Positions 9,206 through 18,783 of a stretch of 64,000 nt of DNA are shown here, piece after piece. The stretch's first letter is position 1. Each line of letters opens with the position of its first letter. A program made the translations under genes and the position numbers. The stretch comes from Verrucomicrobiales bacterium (lineage in GTDB: Bacteria; Verrucomicrobiota; Verrucomicrobiia; Verrucomicrobiales; DEV007), in contig JAKISY010000008.1 in assembly GCA_021648365.1 (NCBI GenBank), positions 16,108 through 80,107 on the forward strand, read 5' to 3'. The notes beneath the pieces are model-generated. The model saw only the letters and a program-made list of their open reading frames with translations. It was not told where the DNA came from and did not search any database.

Positions 9206-9799
9206 TTATGACTGCTCTGCAAAAGCTTCCTCGACTAAATCGCACAAGATGTGACCTGCTATCAAATGACACTCTTGGATCCTCGCTGTCACCTCTGAGG
9301 GAGCTGCCAGCACCAAATCCACCTGTCCAGCGGCTTGCGCTGCTTCCCCACCAGGGCGACCGGTGAACAATACTGTCAGTGCACCGAGCTTTTTCGCAGC
9401 CATGAGACCGGCGATCACATTAGGGCTGGTGCCAGAAGTCGAAATCCCCACCACCACATCCTTCGCCCCACACAAAGCTTCTACTTGGCGCGAAAAAATC
9501 GATTCGAAGCCGAAGTCGTTGCCTCCTGCGGTCAGGGCGGAGGTATCGGTAGTGAAGGCGATCGATGCCAAGGCGGCTCGCTGGCGACTGTAGCGCACCA
9601 CAAACTCGGTCGCCAAATGCTGGGCATCAGAGGCACTGCCGCCATTGCCAAAAAAACAAATCTTCCCGCCCGCTCGCAATGCCACCTCGGTGCGTTCTAT
9701 CAAAACTGCCAAAACGTCACCGCAAGCTTCATTCAAGCAGTTGACCACCTGCAAATGCTCACTGATCGTGGTGGCGATTTTTTGTTGTGTGCTTTCCAT
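9206..9799 (-). CDS. gmhA: SIS-domain phosphosugar isomerase, GmhA-like
   Basis: A 197-aa protein matching sedoheptulose-7-phosphate isomerase, the first step to ADP-heptose for LPS cores. It has the Gly-Asn-Gly-Gly-Ser-Ala-Ser-Asp-Ala-Gln-His substrate loop (about 49-59), a Gly-Ile-Ser-Thr-Ser-Gly-Thr-Ser motif near residue 120, and a C-terminal Glu-Cys-His-Leu-Ile segment. The paralogous DiaA family is an alternative, but the catalytic-site signature favours GmhA. It lies upstream of prs (82 bp) and downstream of the LolA-like gene on the same strand. Confidence 0.85.
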   Translation of the reverse strand: MESTQQKIATTISEHLQVVNCLNEACGDVLAVLIERTEVALRAGGKICFFGNGGSASDAQHLATEFVVRYSRQRAALASIAFTTDTSALTAGGNDFGFESIFSRQVEALCGAKDVVVGISTSGTSPNVIAGLMAAKKLGALTVLFTGRPGGEAAQAAGQVDLVLAAPSEVTARIQECHLIAGHILCDLVEEAFAEQS

Positions 9800-9866
9800 G
9801 GTGTATCCATCATGCAGCTTTCACTCTCCAGCAAGCCACAGTTTGACTTGCGACAAATCTGCAATT

Positions 9867-10568
9867 TTAAGATTTATCTTTCACCTTATAACCAGTGAGA
9901 TCTGGTTGTAATAATTTGGGGTCAATTTTTTGATTGAATTTCAGCTCGGTGAAAGTGGTGCGCAATCGAGACTTACCTTTGAATTGTATCTCAAAGCCAT
10001 GGAGGAAAAATTTCTTCACATCGATGAAAAATAGCACTCTGCGCATGGTTTTTTTCAAGCTTTTGTCGATGGGCTTGAGGGTGAGTTCGTAAACATCTTC
10101 CTGTTGCTGAAGATCTAAGATTTCGAAATGTTTTAGCAACTCTTCCATCGAGCGTGGGAAGGTCTTTGAGGTGGAATGCATCGCATCAGGCACCTCTTCG
10201 CCATCCTTGACCGCCAGCGAAAAACGCTGCGCTTTTTTCTTTTTAGGCTCCATCAGCGTCATGATGTCCTGTTGACGAATGGCAATCGTGGTAACGGGAT
10301 CGCCCAGCTCCCAACGGAAATTATCTGGGTATTCTAGCCAGAGATGACCAGGAGTGCTTAAAGGTTTGCGCAAGGTACGAAAAAATCTTTGCTGAACAAA
10401 AGTCGCTTCGACGGTTTTGGCGTCTTTCATGTGTGCCATCCATTTGTCAACAGGAGCCAGATCCAATTCGGGTGAAGGTTCCGAGGCGCTTGACAAAGTT
10501 ATCAGCATCATGTTCGCGCAAAAAAAAGTCAGGCAAAGGGTCTTGGGCAACAATGGCAAATTTTTCAT
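9867..10568 (-). CDS. LolA-like outer-membrane lipoprotein carrier
   Basis: About 233 aa from the ATG at 10568, where a signal peptide begins. The frame could be extended upstream to ATG 10595, so the start is uncertain. The mature part fits the LolA/LolB-type half-barrel: an early Val-Glu-Ala-Thr-Phe-Val-Gln-Gln-Arg strand, then Pro-Gly-His-Leu-Trp-Leu-Glu-Tyr-Pro-Asp-Asn-Phe-Arg-Trp-Glu, the hallmark of this family. LolA chaperones lipoproteins across the periplasm; relatives inside aryl-polyene/flexirubin clusters are thought to move the lipid product. Divergent from the ABC transporter and adjacent to the MMPL/acyltransferase module, so the second role is plausible here. Confidence 0.8.
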   Translation of the reverse strand: MKNLPLLPKTLCLTFFCANMMLITLSSASEPSPELDLAPVDKWMAHMKDAKTVEATFVQQRFFRTLRKPLSTPGHLWLEYPDNFRWELGDPVTTIAIRQQDIMTLMEPKKKKAQRFSLAVKDGEEVPDAMHSTSKTFPRSMEELLKHFEILDLQQQEDVYELTLKPIDKSLKKTMRRVLFFIDVKKFFLHGFEIQFKGKSRLRTTFTELKFNQKIDPKLLQPDLTGYKVKDKS

Positions 10569-10682
10569 TAGTAAACAAAGAGTGAAGGCAAGCATCCGCC
10601 TTGTCAAAGACTAACAGAACTCCGCAATTTAGAGCGACAGCCACGAGATTTGGGTTCATTGTGTCAGCGAACAAAAATTTGA

Positions 10683-12512
10683 ATGAAATGCACTGGAACA
10701 GAAGTAGATCACGTCGCTGAGAATTCGAGCTCAGAGGCTCCCTCCTTGCGCTCAGTGGCGGGACTGTATCTGCGAATGAGCAGAGGCTCGCGTGTATGGT
10801 TGGTCGCAGCCTTAGCTTTATTGACGCTCAGCTTGTTGATGCATTTGGGGGCCGCTATAGCTGTTGGAAAGTTAGTGGATGGATCCATCGGTGAGCGTTT
10901 GGGTATAGAAAAAGGTGATGGCTGGTTTGCTGCGTGGGGCATCAATCAATGGGCGTTTTTTTTGATTGGATTAGCTGTGGTGAACATGGTTTCTAGTTAT
11001 TTCGAAGGCGCATGGTTTCAGATCATAGGCGAACGTAGCACTAGCAAATTACGCCGCCAACTTTTTGATCGCCTGATGCATTTGCCAATGGCCTATTTTT
11101 CCGCGCACCGAAGTGGCGATCTCGCTAGCCGTGTGCTCAGTGATGTGGCATTGCTTCAAGAAGGTTGGATCAATGATGTGCGCAACGCCTGCTCCTATTT
11201 GATCTCTGCGCTAAGTTCGGTGGCAATGTTGTTTGTTATCTCGCCCTCATTGGCGATTTTTGTCTTTCTAGTCGCGCTGCCCGTCATCGCCATCGCCATC
11301 TGGTTTGGGCGCAAAATCGGTGCCTACTCACGCCTAGTGCAAGATCAACTGGGTAGCGCCACCACCATCACCGAAGAGGCGATCAATGGCATTCATCGGA
11401 TCAAGACTTTTACCAATGAAGAATATGAGAACAAAAAATTTTCTCACTCACTGGATCAATATCTGCAGATCGCGCAGCGAGTGGCACGGCATCGGGCGGC
11501 TTTATACAGTGGGATCACTGCGGTATTGATGTCTGCATCGGTGTTTCTCATGTGGTATGGTTCGCGCCAGATACAACAAGGAAAGCTAAGTCCAGGAGAC
11601 TTCACCAGCTTCATGTTTTTTTTGGGTTTTTTGGGTAATGCAGGCGGATTACTGGCTCAATTATTGGGTCGCACTCACCGTCTGGCGGGAGCCACGGAGC
11701 GGGTGGTCGATCTGTTGAATGAAGTTGGCGAGAGTTTTAGCAAAGAGGGCGATGAGCCTGAAAAAATGCACGGAGACATCATTTTTCAAAATGTATCTTT
11801 CGCTTACCCGGCCCGCCAAGGCGTGAAGGTCTTGCAAGACATCCAACTCCATCTCGAACCTGGCAAGTGCGTTGCCGTAGTCGGACCTAGCGGAGCTGGT
11901 AAATCCACTTTAGCCTCACTGCTGTTCCGCTTATTCGAACCCGATACAGGAGAGCTGCTCATCGATGGCAAACCCGCCACTGAGCACTCTCTTCACTGGA
12001 TACGCCGTCAAATGGCGATGGTATCTCAGGAAATCATGCTCTTCAACGGTAGCGTGGAAGAAAACATTGCCTACGGACGACCCGATGCCAGCCACGAGGA
12101 AGTGGTCGAGGCAGCTCGTAAAGCCAACGTATTGGAGTTTATCGAGACTTTGCCCGCAGGTTTTAAGACTGCAGTGGGCGATCGTGGGGTACAATTTTCT
12201 GGGGGTCAACGGCAACGCATCGCCATCGCTCGTGCTATTCTGCGCGACCCTGCAGTGCTGGTGCTCGATGAAGCCACTAGCTCCCTTGATTCCGAAAATG
12301 AAAAATGGGTGCAAGAAGCCTTGGAAGACTTGATCCAAAAGCGCACCACCTTGATCATCGCGCATCGCCTTTCTACAGTGCGACGTGCGGATAAGATCAT
12401 CGTTATGAAAGACGGCGCCATTGTTGAGCAGGGCAAACATCAGCAGCTTTACCAAGCCGCTGGGTTTTATCGACAACTGTGTGACGAACAGCAATGTTTA
12501 TTCGAAGACTAA
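10683..12512 (+). CDS. MsbA-like ABC exporter (fused TMD-NBD)
   Basis: A 609-aa half-transporter. Residues about 45-340 hold six transmembrane helices of the type-1 exporter fold. The nucleotide-binding domain follows, with Walker A Gly-Pro-Ser-Gly-Ala-Gly-Lys-Ser-Thr near 401, the signature Phe-Ser-Gly-Gly-Gln-Arg-Gln-Arg near 505 (Phe in place of Leu), Walker B with Asp-Glu near 525, and the H-loop His near 558. Homodimers of this type flip lipid A or other lipids and export drugs. A lipid substrate is suggested by the neighbouring LolA-like carrier, acyltransferase and glycosyltransferase. It is 30 bp ahead of the GT-methyltransferase gene and probably cotranscribed with it. Confidence 0.9.
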   Translation: MKCTGTEVDHVAENSSSEAPSLRSVAGLYLRMSRGSRVWLVAALALLTLSLLMHLGAAIAVGKLVDGSIGERLGIEKGDGWFAAWGINQWAFFLIGLAVVNMVSSYFEGAWFQIIGERSTSKLRRQLFDRLMHLPMAYFSAHRSGDLASRVLSDVALLQEGWINDVRNACSYLISALSSVAMLFVISPSLAIFVFLVALPVIAIAIWFGRKIGAYSRLVQDQLGSATTITEEAINGIHRIKTFTNEEYENKKFSHSLDQYLQIAQRVARHRAALYSGITAVLMSASVFLMWYGSRQIQQGKLSPGDFTSFMFFLGFLGNAGGLLAQLLGRTHRLAGATERVVDLLNEVGESFSKEGDEPEKMHGDIIFQNVSFAYPARQGVKVLQDIQLHLEPGKCVAVVGPSGAGKSTLASLLFRLFEPDTGELLIDGKPATEHSLHWIRRQMAMVSQEIMLFNGSVEENIAYGRPDASHEEVVEAARKANVLEFIETLPAGFKTAVGDRGVQFSGGQRQRIAIARAILRDPAVLVLDEATSSLDSENEKWVQEALEDLIQKRTTLIIAHRLSTVRRADKIIVMKDGAIVEQGKHQQLYQAAGFYRQLCDEQQCLFED

Positions 12513-12542
12513 TTTTTTCCATCCACTTGCGATTGAGCCTAA

Positions 12543-14060
12543 GTGGCGATAAGTAAGCTTTTCACCAACATGCAGCCTACTCTCTCGCATAGCCATCTAG
12601 TGCTCATCCCCAGTTACAATACTGGAGATATCGTGCTGAAAACGGTGAAGCGGGCACTCGAGTATTGGGCTCCTGTGTGGGTGGTGGTAGATGGCAGTGA
12701 TGACGGCAGCGGAGAAAAACTCGATGCTCTAGCTAAGGAGGAAAAGAATCTGCGCGTTTTCCGATTAGCTCGCAATCAAGGCAAAGGAGCAGCTCTGCTG
12801 CATGGCTTTGATGAAGCGGAAGCCCACGGTTACACGCACATTTTGTGCATGGATGCCGATGGGCAGCATCCCGAAGACATGATCCCAGAATACATGTCGT
12901 TGTCCATGGCGATGCCTGAGCGAATGATTCTCGGCAAGCCTATCTTTGATGACTCGGCTCCTAGAATTCGAGTCAATGGCAGAAAGCTATCTAACTTTTG
13001 GGTGCATATAGAAACGCTTGGTTATGGTATAGGTGATTCGCTCTTTGGTATGCGAGTTTACCCTGTTGGTGATCTGGTTAGAATCATGGAAAAAATCAGC
13101 GGGGCGAGGCGTTATGATTTCGATGCTGAAATCGCCGTGCGACTTTCGTGGCGAGGTGTGCGCCCGCTGAACCTCCCTACGCCAGTGAAATACCTGACAG
13201 CTGATGAGGGTGGTGTTTCTCATTTTAAGTATTTACGTGACAATATATTGATCGCATGGATGCACACCCGACTTATGTTTTTCTCCTGGTGGCTGAAAAT
13301 CCCCATGCTTTTACTGAGGAAAAGACGCGTCCGGCGAGAAGATCAACTCGAGAACCCAGATTCGGCAGAGTCGTTGAAGCTGATCCGAACCAAGCTTTCG
13401 AAATACTACCGCCGCCGCTGGCGTCAAAGTTATACTAAGAAAAAGTTGCAAACAGATCCTGTTTATGACGCGGTATTTGACATCCTGCAAGAAGCCCCAG
13501 AGCTACCGCTTTTAGATATCGGTTGTGGCATGGGACTGCTGGAATTCTATTTGCGAGAACGTGGCATAGATTGTCCCATCGTGGCGATCGATCCAGATTT
13601 GGAAAAAATAAAACTAGCACATCATATCGCCTGCGAACACTATCAGCACTTACGCTTTGAGATGGGTCATGCGGAAAGCTTATCCCTTGATTTTCAAGGT
13701 AACGTCTGTCTTTTAGATATACTTCAATATTTTGATGAAAAAAACCAACGCAAGGTTTTAAGAAAAGCAGCGCAATTCGTCGCGCCTGGTGCTTACTTGA
13801 TCATTCGTAGCGGCTTGAAAGATTCCAGCTATCGCTCACGAATTTCAAGTTTGATTGACCGCCTAGCGCATTGGATCACTTGGATAGATTTTTCGGTGCA
13901 TGAGCTACCAAAACAAGATCTCATAACCGAAACCCTCGCCGCCGAAGGTTTGCAAGGGGAGTCGCGTCCACTGTGGGGCAATACGCCGTTCAACAATTAC
14001 CTGTTAAGCTATCGCCGCCCACAAAGCAAAGATTCGGCAGGCGGCAAAACGCAGCGATAA
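12543..14060 (+). CDS. Glycosyltransferase family 2 / SAM methyltransferase fusion
   Basis: A 505-aa two-domain protein. Residues about 15-250 are a GT-A glycosyltransferase of the DPM1-like GT2 type: Pro-Ser-Tyr-Asn near the start, Val-Asp-Gly-Ser-Asp-Asp-Gly, and the metal-binding Asp-Ala-Asp-Gly-Gln-His. Residues about 310-450 are a class I methyltransferase with the SAM loop Asp-Ile-Gly-Cys-Gly-Met-Gly. The start is GTG at 12543, with an ATG ten codons later as the alternative. In aryl-polyene clusters the GT2 is often fused to an acyltransferase; here the partner is a methyltransferase and the acyltransferase is a separate gene nearby. Its last 52 bp overlap the 3' end of the convergent deacetylase gene. 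Confidence 0.88.
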   Translation: MAISKLFTNMQPTLSHSHLVLIPSYNTGDIVLKTVKRALEYWAPVWVVVDGSDDGSGEKLDALAKEEKNLRVFRLARNQGKGAALLHGFDEAEAHGYTHILCMDADGQHPEDMIPEYMSLSMAMPERMILGKPIFDDSAPRIRVNGRKLSNFWVHIETLGYGIGDSLFGMRVYPVGDLVRIMEKISGARRYDFDAEIAVRLSWRGVRPLNLPTPVKYLTADEGGVSHFKYLRDNILIAWMHTRLMFFSWWLKIPMLLLRKRRVRREDQLENPDSAESLKLIRTKLSKYYRRRWRQSYTKKKLQTDPVYDAVFDILQEAPELPLLDIGCGMGLLEFYLRERGIDCPIVAIDPDLEKIKLAHHIACEHYQHLRFEMGHAESLSLDFQGNVCLLDILQYFDEKNQRKVLRKAAQFVAPGAYLIIRSGLKDSSYRSRISSLIDRLAHWITWIDFSVHELPKQDLITETLAAEGLQGESRPLWGNTPFNNYLLSYRRPQSKDSAGGKTQR

Positions 14061-14800
14061 CCTTGTCGCTGCCATTGCGCTAGCAACTGCTTCAAGGTAG
14101 TGACCAGAGTATCACGCCCTTCATGCAGCAAAACAATCGTTCCAGGTTCGATGTCTTTGCTGATTCTAGCCACAATTTGATCACTGTCTTTGAGCACGCC
14201 ATCGAAGCCTCTTGCCGTCCAGCCGATCAAAGGCAAACCTGCTTTTGTCAATATAGGATGCAGTGCTAGTGGCTTGTGCCCCACTGGCGCGCGGAAATAG
14301 AGTGGAGCTGTACCTGTCAATTTGGTGAGTAGCGACGAAGCTTCGTTGACCTCTTTTTTCACCGCCGATTTAGGCAAACACCAAAAGCGAGACTCTGGGT
14401 GAGTTAAGCTATGGTTACCTAACTGATGACCTCTTTTCAGAATTTGCTCTAGGATTTCAGGGTGTTTTTCCGCTTTGCGAGCAATCACAAAAAAAGTCGC
14501 TTTGGCATCGTATTGATCCAATAGGTCTAACACCTGTAGTGTCTCATCAGGTTCGGGACCATCGTCGATGGTGAGCCAGAGTTCATTTTTCTGGGTAGCG
14601 AAATGGGTGACTACTGCTCCCAATAACTGAACGCCTGGGGTCAACTGGGCATAGAGCAAGCAGGCGTGACTGCACAACAGTAGCAATAGCGCGACTTTCC
14701 AGTCATACAAAAAAAATACAGCCAACCCGAGACTCACCAAAATGCCGATCAGGCAGATGAAAACCCTGCGTTGAGAATTGGCAAAAAGTTCAGGATTCAC
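14009..14800 (-). CDS. Polysaccharide deacetylase (NodB homology), membrane-anchored
   Basis: A 263-aa protein with two N-terminal hydrophobic segments (about 13-50) and then a NodB domain. The catalytic motifs are present: Thr-Ile-Asp-Asp-Gly-Pro (77-82) with the base Asp79 and metal Asp80, the metal His pair in His130-Ser-Leu-Thr-His134, Arg170-Ala-Pro-Val-Gly, and a late Leu-Leu-His-Glu-Gly. Family members remove N- or O-acetyl groups from sugar polymers, and members are found in some flexirubin-type clusters. Last gene of the minus-strand envelope operon, overlapping the preceding gene by 11 bp and the GT-methyltransferase tail-to-tail by 52 bp. Confidence 0.9.
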   Translation of the reverse strand: MNPELFANSQRRVFICLIGILVSLGLAVFFLYDWKVALLLLLCSHACLLYAQLTPGVQLLGAVVTHFATQKNELWLTIDDGPEPDETLQVLDLLDQYDAKATFFVIARKAEKHPEILEQILKRGHQLGNHSLTHPESRFWCLPKSAVKKEVNEASSLLTKLTGTAPLYFRAPVGHKPLALHPILTKAGLPLIGWTARGFDGVLKDSDQIVARISKDIEPGTIVLLHEGRDTLVTTLKQLLAQWQRQGYRCVLPPAESLLCGRR

Positions 14801-15347
14801 TTTCTCCTCCTTGTAGTTGAGCGATGAAATTTTTAAAAAAGAACACCGATTCGCAAGCGGAGTTCAAAACCAGCCCTATCAACCAAGGCAGAGCTATGAG
14901 CATCCACACGACTTTACCCGAACAAAATAAGGCTAAAGCAAATAGCGTGAGGGCAAATAAGTAAATGCCCAAGGGGATTTGTTGCGGAGCTGAAGGCGGG
15001 AAGAACTGAATGGATTTCAGTACATGATAGATCAAGGAAAAAATAATCAGCACCAGATGCAGAGCGATAAAGGTCAGAGCCAGTGCGATCAAAGCGCCTA
15101 ACAGATAAGAGCCAAGTCCAGCGCCAAAAAGCTCGCCAATCAAAACCATGAAATAGCCCATCAACATGATGAAGGTCAGTCCAGACAAAGTGTAACACTC
15201 CCATGCATTTTGCCCTGGCTTATTAACCGGATAGACAACCCGATTTGCCGACTTTTTCGTAATGCTTGCCATCAAGGCAGCAAGCACACGAAACAAAGCG
15301 GTGTGGCTTCGTGCAGCTGGCTGTAGATGAGGTGGTGCGTCGGACAT
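14790..15347 (-). CDS. Unknown four-helix membrane protein
   Basis: A 185-aa protein that I do not recognise. After a 40-residue soluble head it shows hydrophobic segments at about 52-72, 76-105, 125-145 and 145-165, with no catalytic motif. It lies 2 bp after the acyltransferase gene and overlaps the deacetylase by 11 bp, so it is tightly embedded in the operon and probably acts on the same lipid or glycolipid. Small membrane proteins of unknown function also occur in aryl-polyene clusters, but I cannot show homology. Confidence 0.8.
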   Translation of the reverse strand: MSDAPPHLQPAARSHTALFRVLAALMASITKKSANRVVYPVNKPGQNAWECYTLSGLTFIMLMGYFMVLIGELFGAGLGSYLLGALIALALTFIALHLVLIIFSLIYHVLKSIQFFPPSAPQQIPLGIYLFALTLFALALFCSGKVVWMLIALPWLIGLVLNSACESVFFFKNFIAQLQGGESES

Positions 15348-15349
15348 AC

Positions 15350-16336
15350 TTATGGCTTTTGATTTTGGTCTGGGAAAAACGCATTTTCAAACACATACCA
15401 TTGAAACCAATACCGACGTATCATTGGCAATAAAAGTTCGAGCCACTGCGAAGCTGCCAAATCCGTGGCGGCTTGATGGTCGCGCCCGATGCGTTCGCAC
15501 TTGAAGGGCGGTAGAATAATGATGCGGTAGCGCCGGCGTGAGAGCCTTACAGCGAACAGTGGTAGAATTTCGCAACGAGTGCTGAGCGCGAGCGTGAAGG
15601 GGCCCTTGGGGATATTCATGTGCCAGCCCGAATGATCTTTGATCGCTACTTGCATCGGCGAGACGTCAAAAAGCACTCGATCTCCTTGAATAGCTACGTA
15701 TTCACCCTGTAGTAGAGCGCGGGCGAGATCGATTCCTAAAAATTTGTCATCAGCGTTGTAGCGCACCTCATAGTCCGCGCTTGCTTCTTTGCGAAACTTC
15801 TCTTGCATATATTTCTGTCGCTGCGCATCCCTTTCTGGGGCGCGTACCGCAAGCAATTTTTTGCCAACTTTGCCAGCGAACATCGGGGCCGCCACATCGT
15901 AATTCCCCATGTGCGCCGTTAATACGATAGCGCCGCGATTTTGCTGATTGAACTTTTGAAAATGCTCATCCCCTTGGACCTCCCAATCAATGGTGTTGAG
16001 TCCCTCGCGACTATAAGCAGCATCAGTGATGCTGTTAGAAAAACTCCAGAATACGCGCAAGGCGCGCAGCGTATTCATCCAGCGCGGAGAATCAGGGAAT
16101 AAAAACTGTAAATTATCAATGACCGGTTTGCGTGCAGACGGGCAGAGCACGAAAAAAAACAGAGTGTAATAAGCTAACAAGATAGGTTCGAGAAAGAAGG
16201 GGCAGTGGCGCACCGCCCGCGCTTGCATTCGCGTCCAAAACTCGCCGTAGATAGAGAATTTTCCAAACTCTGAGGACGGTAATTCCTCTTCTTCGTCCTT
16301 TTTAGGTGAATCCGTGTTTTGTGAAGTATTAGCCAT
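15350..16336 (-). CDS. Lipid A biosynthesis-type (LpxL/HtrB-like) acyltransferase
   Basis: A 328-aa protein with the lysophospholipid-acyltransferase active site H(X)4D at His142-Met-Gly-Asn-Tyr-Asp147, preceded by Ile-Val-Leu-Thr-Ala, and a later Gly-Asp-Arg segment, as in LpxL/LpxM. A hydrophobic stretch near 50-65 would anchor it to the inner membrane. It transfers an acyl chain from acyl-ACP to a lipid acceptor. It overlaps the MMPL gene by 8 bp. The MMPL exporter, LolA and GT2 around it suggest a dedicated lipid rather than core lipid A. Confidence 0.87.
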   Translation of the reverse strand: MANTSQNTDSPKKDEEEELPSSEFGKFSIYGEFWTRMQARAVRHCPFFLEPILLAYYTLFFFVLCPSARKPVIDNLQFLFPDSPRWMNTLRALRVFWSFSNSITDAAYSREGLNTIDWEVQGDEHFQKFNQQNRGAIVLTAHMGNYDVAAPMFAGKVGKKLLAVRAPERDAQRQKYMQEKFRKEASADYEVRYNADDKFLGIDLARALLQGEYVAIQGDRVLFDVSPMQVAIKDHSGWHMNIPKGPFTLALSTRCEILPLFAVRLSRRRYRIIILPPFKCERIGRDHQAATDLAASQWLELLLPMIRRYWFQWYVFENAFFPDQNQKP

Positions 16337-18728
16337 TTTTTCGATGCATACGACACCACCAATGAGGCAGTAAGATTAAAGTTACTAACATGATGATCAA
16401 AACACCCAGCCCGCAAATCCTGCCAATACTAGCCAAACCGAGGTTGGATGCAAAAGATAAGGAGCCAAAACCAATAGCGGTCGAAAGCCCGCAGAAAAGA
16501 ATCGCTTTTGCAATGCCGACTCGGATCTCCCGTAAATCTCCATCACTACGGCGTAAGGCAAAGAGCATGTGAATCCCATAATCCAAGCCCACCCCAAAAA
16601 GGATCGGCACACTGCATAGGCTGAAAGCATTCCACTCGATGCGCCATAGTGAACTTAGGGCAAGTAATAGCAGTAGGCTGAATAATAAAGTGCTTAGACT
16701 TAGCGTCACATCGCGCCAATCGCGAAACACAAAAAACAGCATAGCTATTAAAGCGAGCAGCACAGGCAGAAACACCTTCAGCGAATCGTGTTCGATCAAA
16801 CCCTGGATCGCTGGGTCGAGCGTTTGCCAACCAGTGATGTAGATACCCTTTTCCGGTAAGCTATCATCTGAGAGTTGCGCTGAGCTCTCATCTGTGGTGA
16901 TGCCGCCTAACACATAACAGCGTCCGTCATCGTCTTGAGAGAAGACGCGTTCTAATAACCAAATGCCACTATCCTTAGTAGGAGTCGCGATTTTGTCATC
17001 AGGTTCGCTCAAGAAGTGTGTCCAGGACAAAAAAACCTGTTGCCCCAGAAACCAGGCTTCATCATTAAAGCCAGCTTTTTCCATGGCTGCCACCAAGCGC
17101 CCTTGCTCTGCGATCAGTGAGGATAGCAAGAGTCTGTTTTTTTTCTGGTAAAGTAAATTGGGAACCAAACCTTCCGGCAAAATAAAGCGATTCATTTCAC
17201 CACGCTTGACAGCGCTATCCAGCTCTTGGCGCGCCAAGGTCATGCGGTCGGGCAGTGCTGCTAAGCTCGGAGATTCGATCACCACGGGCTGTTGGATTGA
17301 GCCTTGTTGTGACAAGGCAATTTGCATTTTTTCAGTAGCCGCCATTGAAGGGCTGTTGCGCACCTGCATCGGTTTGAAATCCTGCTCGAAGGTGGGCAAA
17401 CCCAAGCAATACAAGGTAATCACCGCGAGCAGAGGCAAGCTCAAAGAAATCGCCAACACCCATAGGAGATAAGGATTAGCCTGCTTAGCTGTCTTTATAG
17501 AAGGCTCGATCTTACTGGTCGGCAGTGCAGCACGAGCCGCCACTGGAGCGTAAAACAACAACATCACTACAGCAGCGACTAAAACCCCAATCGCCACCAA
17601 AGCCCCTAGCTGAGCAATGCCTGGGAAACTACTGAATTGCAGGGCAAAAAATACCGCTGCTGTGGTAGCTGCTGCCCACAGAATACTTGGCCCAACTAGA
17701 CGCCGCAGCGACGTCACATCGCCTGGGGCCAAGCGTGCCTCCTTATAAAGAACTACCCCGTAATCAATCGTCAGCCCAATCAGAATCGCAGCAAAGCCTA
17801 CCGACATGATACTCAGCTCTCCGATGACCACAGATGCCAGAGCTAGCGTCAAGCCAAATACCACCACTAACATCACCACCAGCCAAAACAGCGGCAGCAA
17901 GCGGCGATGCATGATCCAAAAAAGTAGGCAAATCAACAAAATGGTCGAAGTGATCGACGTATGCATGTCCTTTTCCATGCTCGACCCTATCTCTGCCACA
18001 AAAGCTGGCTCGCCCGTGAAAGCGACTTCCAGTTTTGCCCAATCTGGGTGTTTTGCCCGTGCTGATTCTTGCCATTCACTTATCACGGATTGAATGTCAT
18101 TGATCCATAGCTCCGCTTGTTTGTAATCCATCGATTCCTCAGTAGCTGCCTTGAGATAGAGCACTCGGAAGCGCTGATCCGTTGAAGCAAAAGCGCTGTC
18201 TGCTGAGCTAGGATCTAAGCCCGCAGCATCGATGCCTTTTGGCAAGCCGCTGACCAGTCCGAGTGGGTCATAGGCTCTGAGCATGCTTTCCTGATCTGGC
18301 ATTCCTTCGGCTAAATTTTGGATCACTTGCTCAAGCTCGAGCTCGATGTGATCGGGCGACAAATTAGCGATCAGTTTTTTCGTCGCCACAGGATCGGCAT
18401 TAAACCATAAATACGCCAACAAATCTGCCGCGACCTCAGGATCACTTTGCAAGGGCAGGTTCCACACCACACTTTTGACCAAATCATCTCTACCGCGAAG
18501 AAGCTCCGCCAGAGATTTCCCCCCCGTTTCAGCTCCGTCTCCTTCTAGGGTAACGATCAATTCATCTCCACGACTGAATTGTTGATAAAAAATCTCCAAC
18601 CCCTTCACCTCAGGCAGATCCGCCGGCAACAGTGCTAACACATCTACATTGAGAGTGATGCGTGACAAGCCAAAAGCAGTCACTGCTAAGAAGAGAACTA
18701 CATAGATGGCAACCCGCAAGCGCGACAT
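16329..18728 (-). CDS. MMPL/RND-family exporter
   Basis: A 799-aa protein with the twofold RND layout: one N-terminal helix, a large periplasmic domain (about 25-240), five to six helices (about 250-400), a second periplasmic loop (about 450-640) and a final set of helices (about 645-790). The Asp-Tyr-Gly motifs in both halves (helix 4 and its repeat) are the proton-relay signature of MMPL proteins. It matches the exporters of aryl-polyene and related lipid pathways. The preceding small genes and the following acyltransferase, membrane protein and deacetylase form one tightly packed operon. Confidence 0.9.
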   Translation of the reverse strand: MSRLRVAIYVVLFLAVTAFGLSRITLNVDVLALLPADLPEVKGLEIFYQQFSRGDELIVTLEGDGAETGGKSLAELLRGRDDLVKSVVWNLPLQSDPEVAADLLAYLWFNADPVATKKLIANLSPDHIELELEQVIQNLAEGMPDQESMLRAYDPLGLVSGLPKGIDAAGLDPSSADSAFASTDQRFRVLYLKAATEESMDYKQAELWINDIQSVISEWQESARAKHPDWAKLEVAFTGEPAFVAEIGSSMEKDMHTSITSTILLICLLFWIMHRRLLPLFWLVVMLVVVFGLTLALASVVIGELSIMSVGFAAILIGLTIDYGVVLYKEARLAPGDVTSLRRLVGPSILWAAATTAAVFFALQFSSFPGIAQLGALVAIGVLVAAVVMLLFYAPVAARAALPTSKIEPSIKTAKQANPYLLWVLAISLSLPLLAVITLYCLGLPTFEQDFKPMQVRNSPSMAATEKMQIALSQQGSIQQPVVIESPSLAALPDRMTLARQELDSAVKRGEMNRFILPEGLVPNLLYQKKNRLLLSSLIAEQGRLVAAMEKAGFNDEAWFLGQQVFLSWTHFLSEPDDKIATPTKDSGIWLLERVFSQDDDGRCYVLGGITTDESSAQLSDDSLPEKGIYITGWQTLDPAIQGLIEHDSLKVFLPVLLALIAMLFFVFRDWRDVTLSLSTLLFSLLLLLALSSLWRIEWNAFSLCSVPILFGVGLDYGIHMLFALRRSDGDLREIRVGIAKAILFCGLSTAIGFGSLSFASNLGLASIGRICGLGVLIIMLVTLILLPHWWCRMHRKNG

Positions 18729-18783
18729 GATAACAAGCGGGGTAATAAAGCTGACATTCGCTCGAACGCCTCCAGTCAGAAGC

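Noticed and set aside
9124..9222. Longer start for PRPP synthase at 9222
   Set aside because: The 33 extra residues are basic, unlike the family, and overlap gmhA. The ATG at 9123 gives the standard N-terminus.
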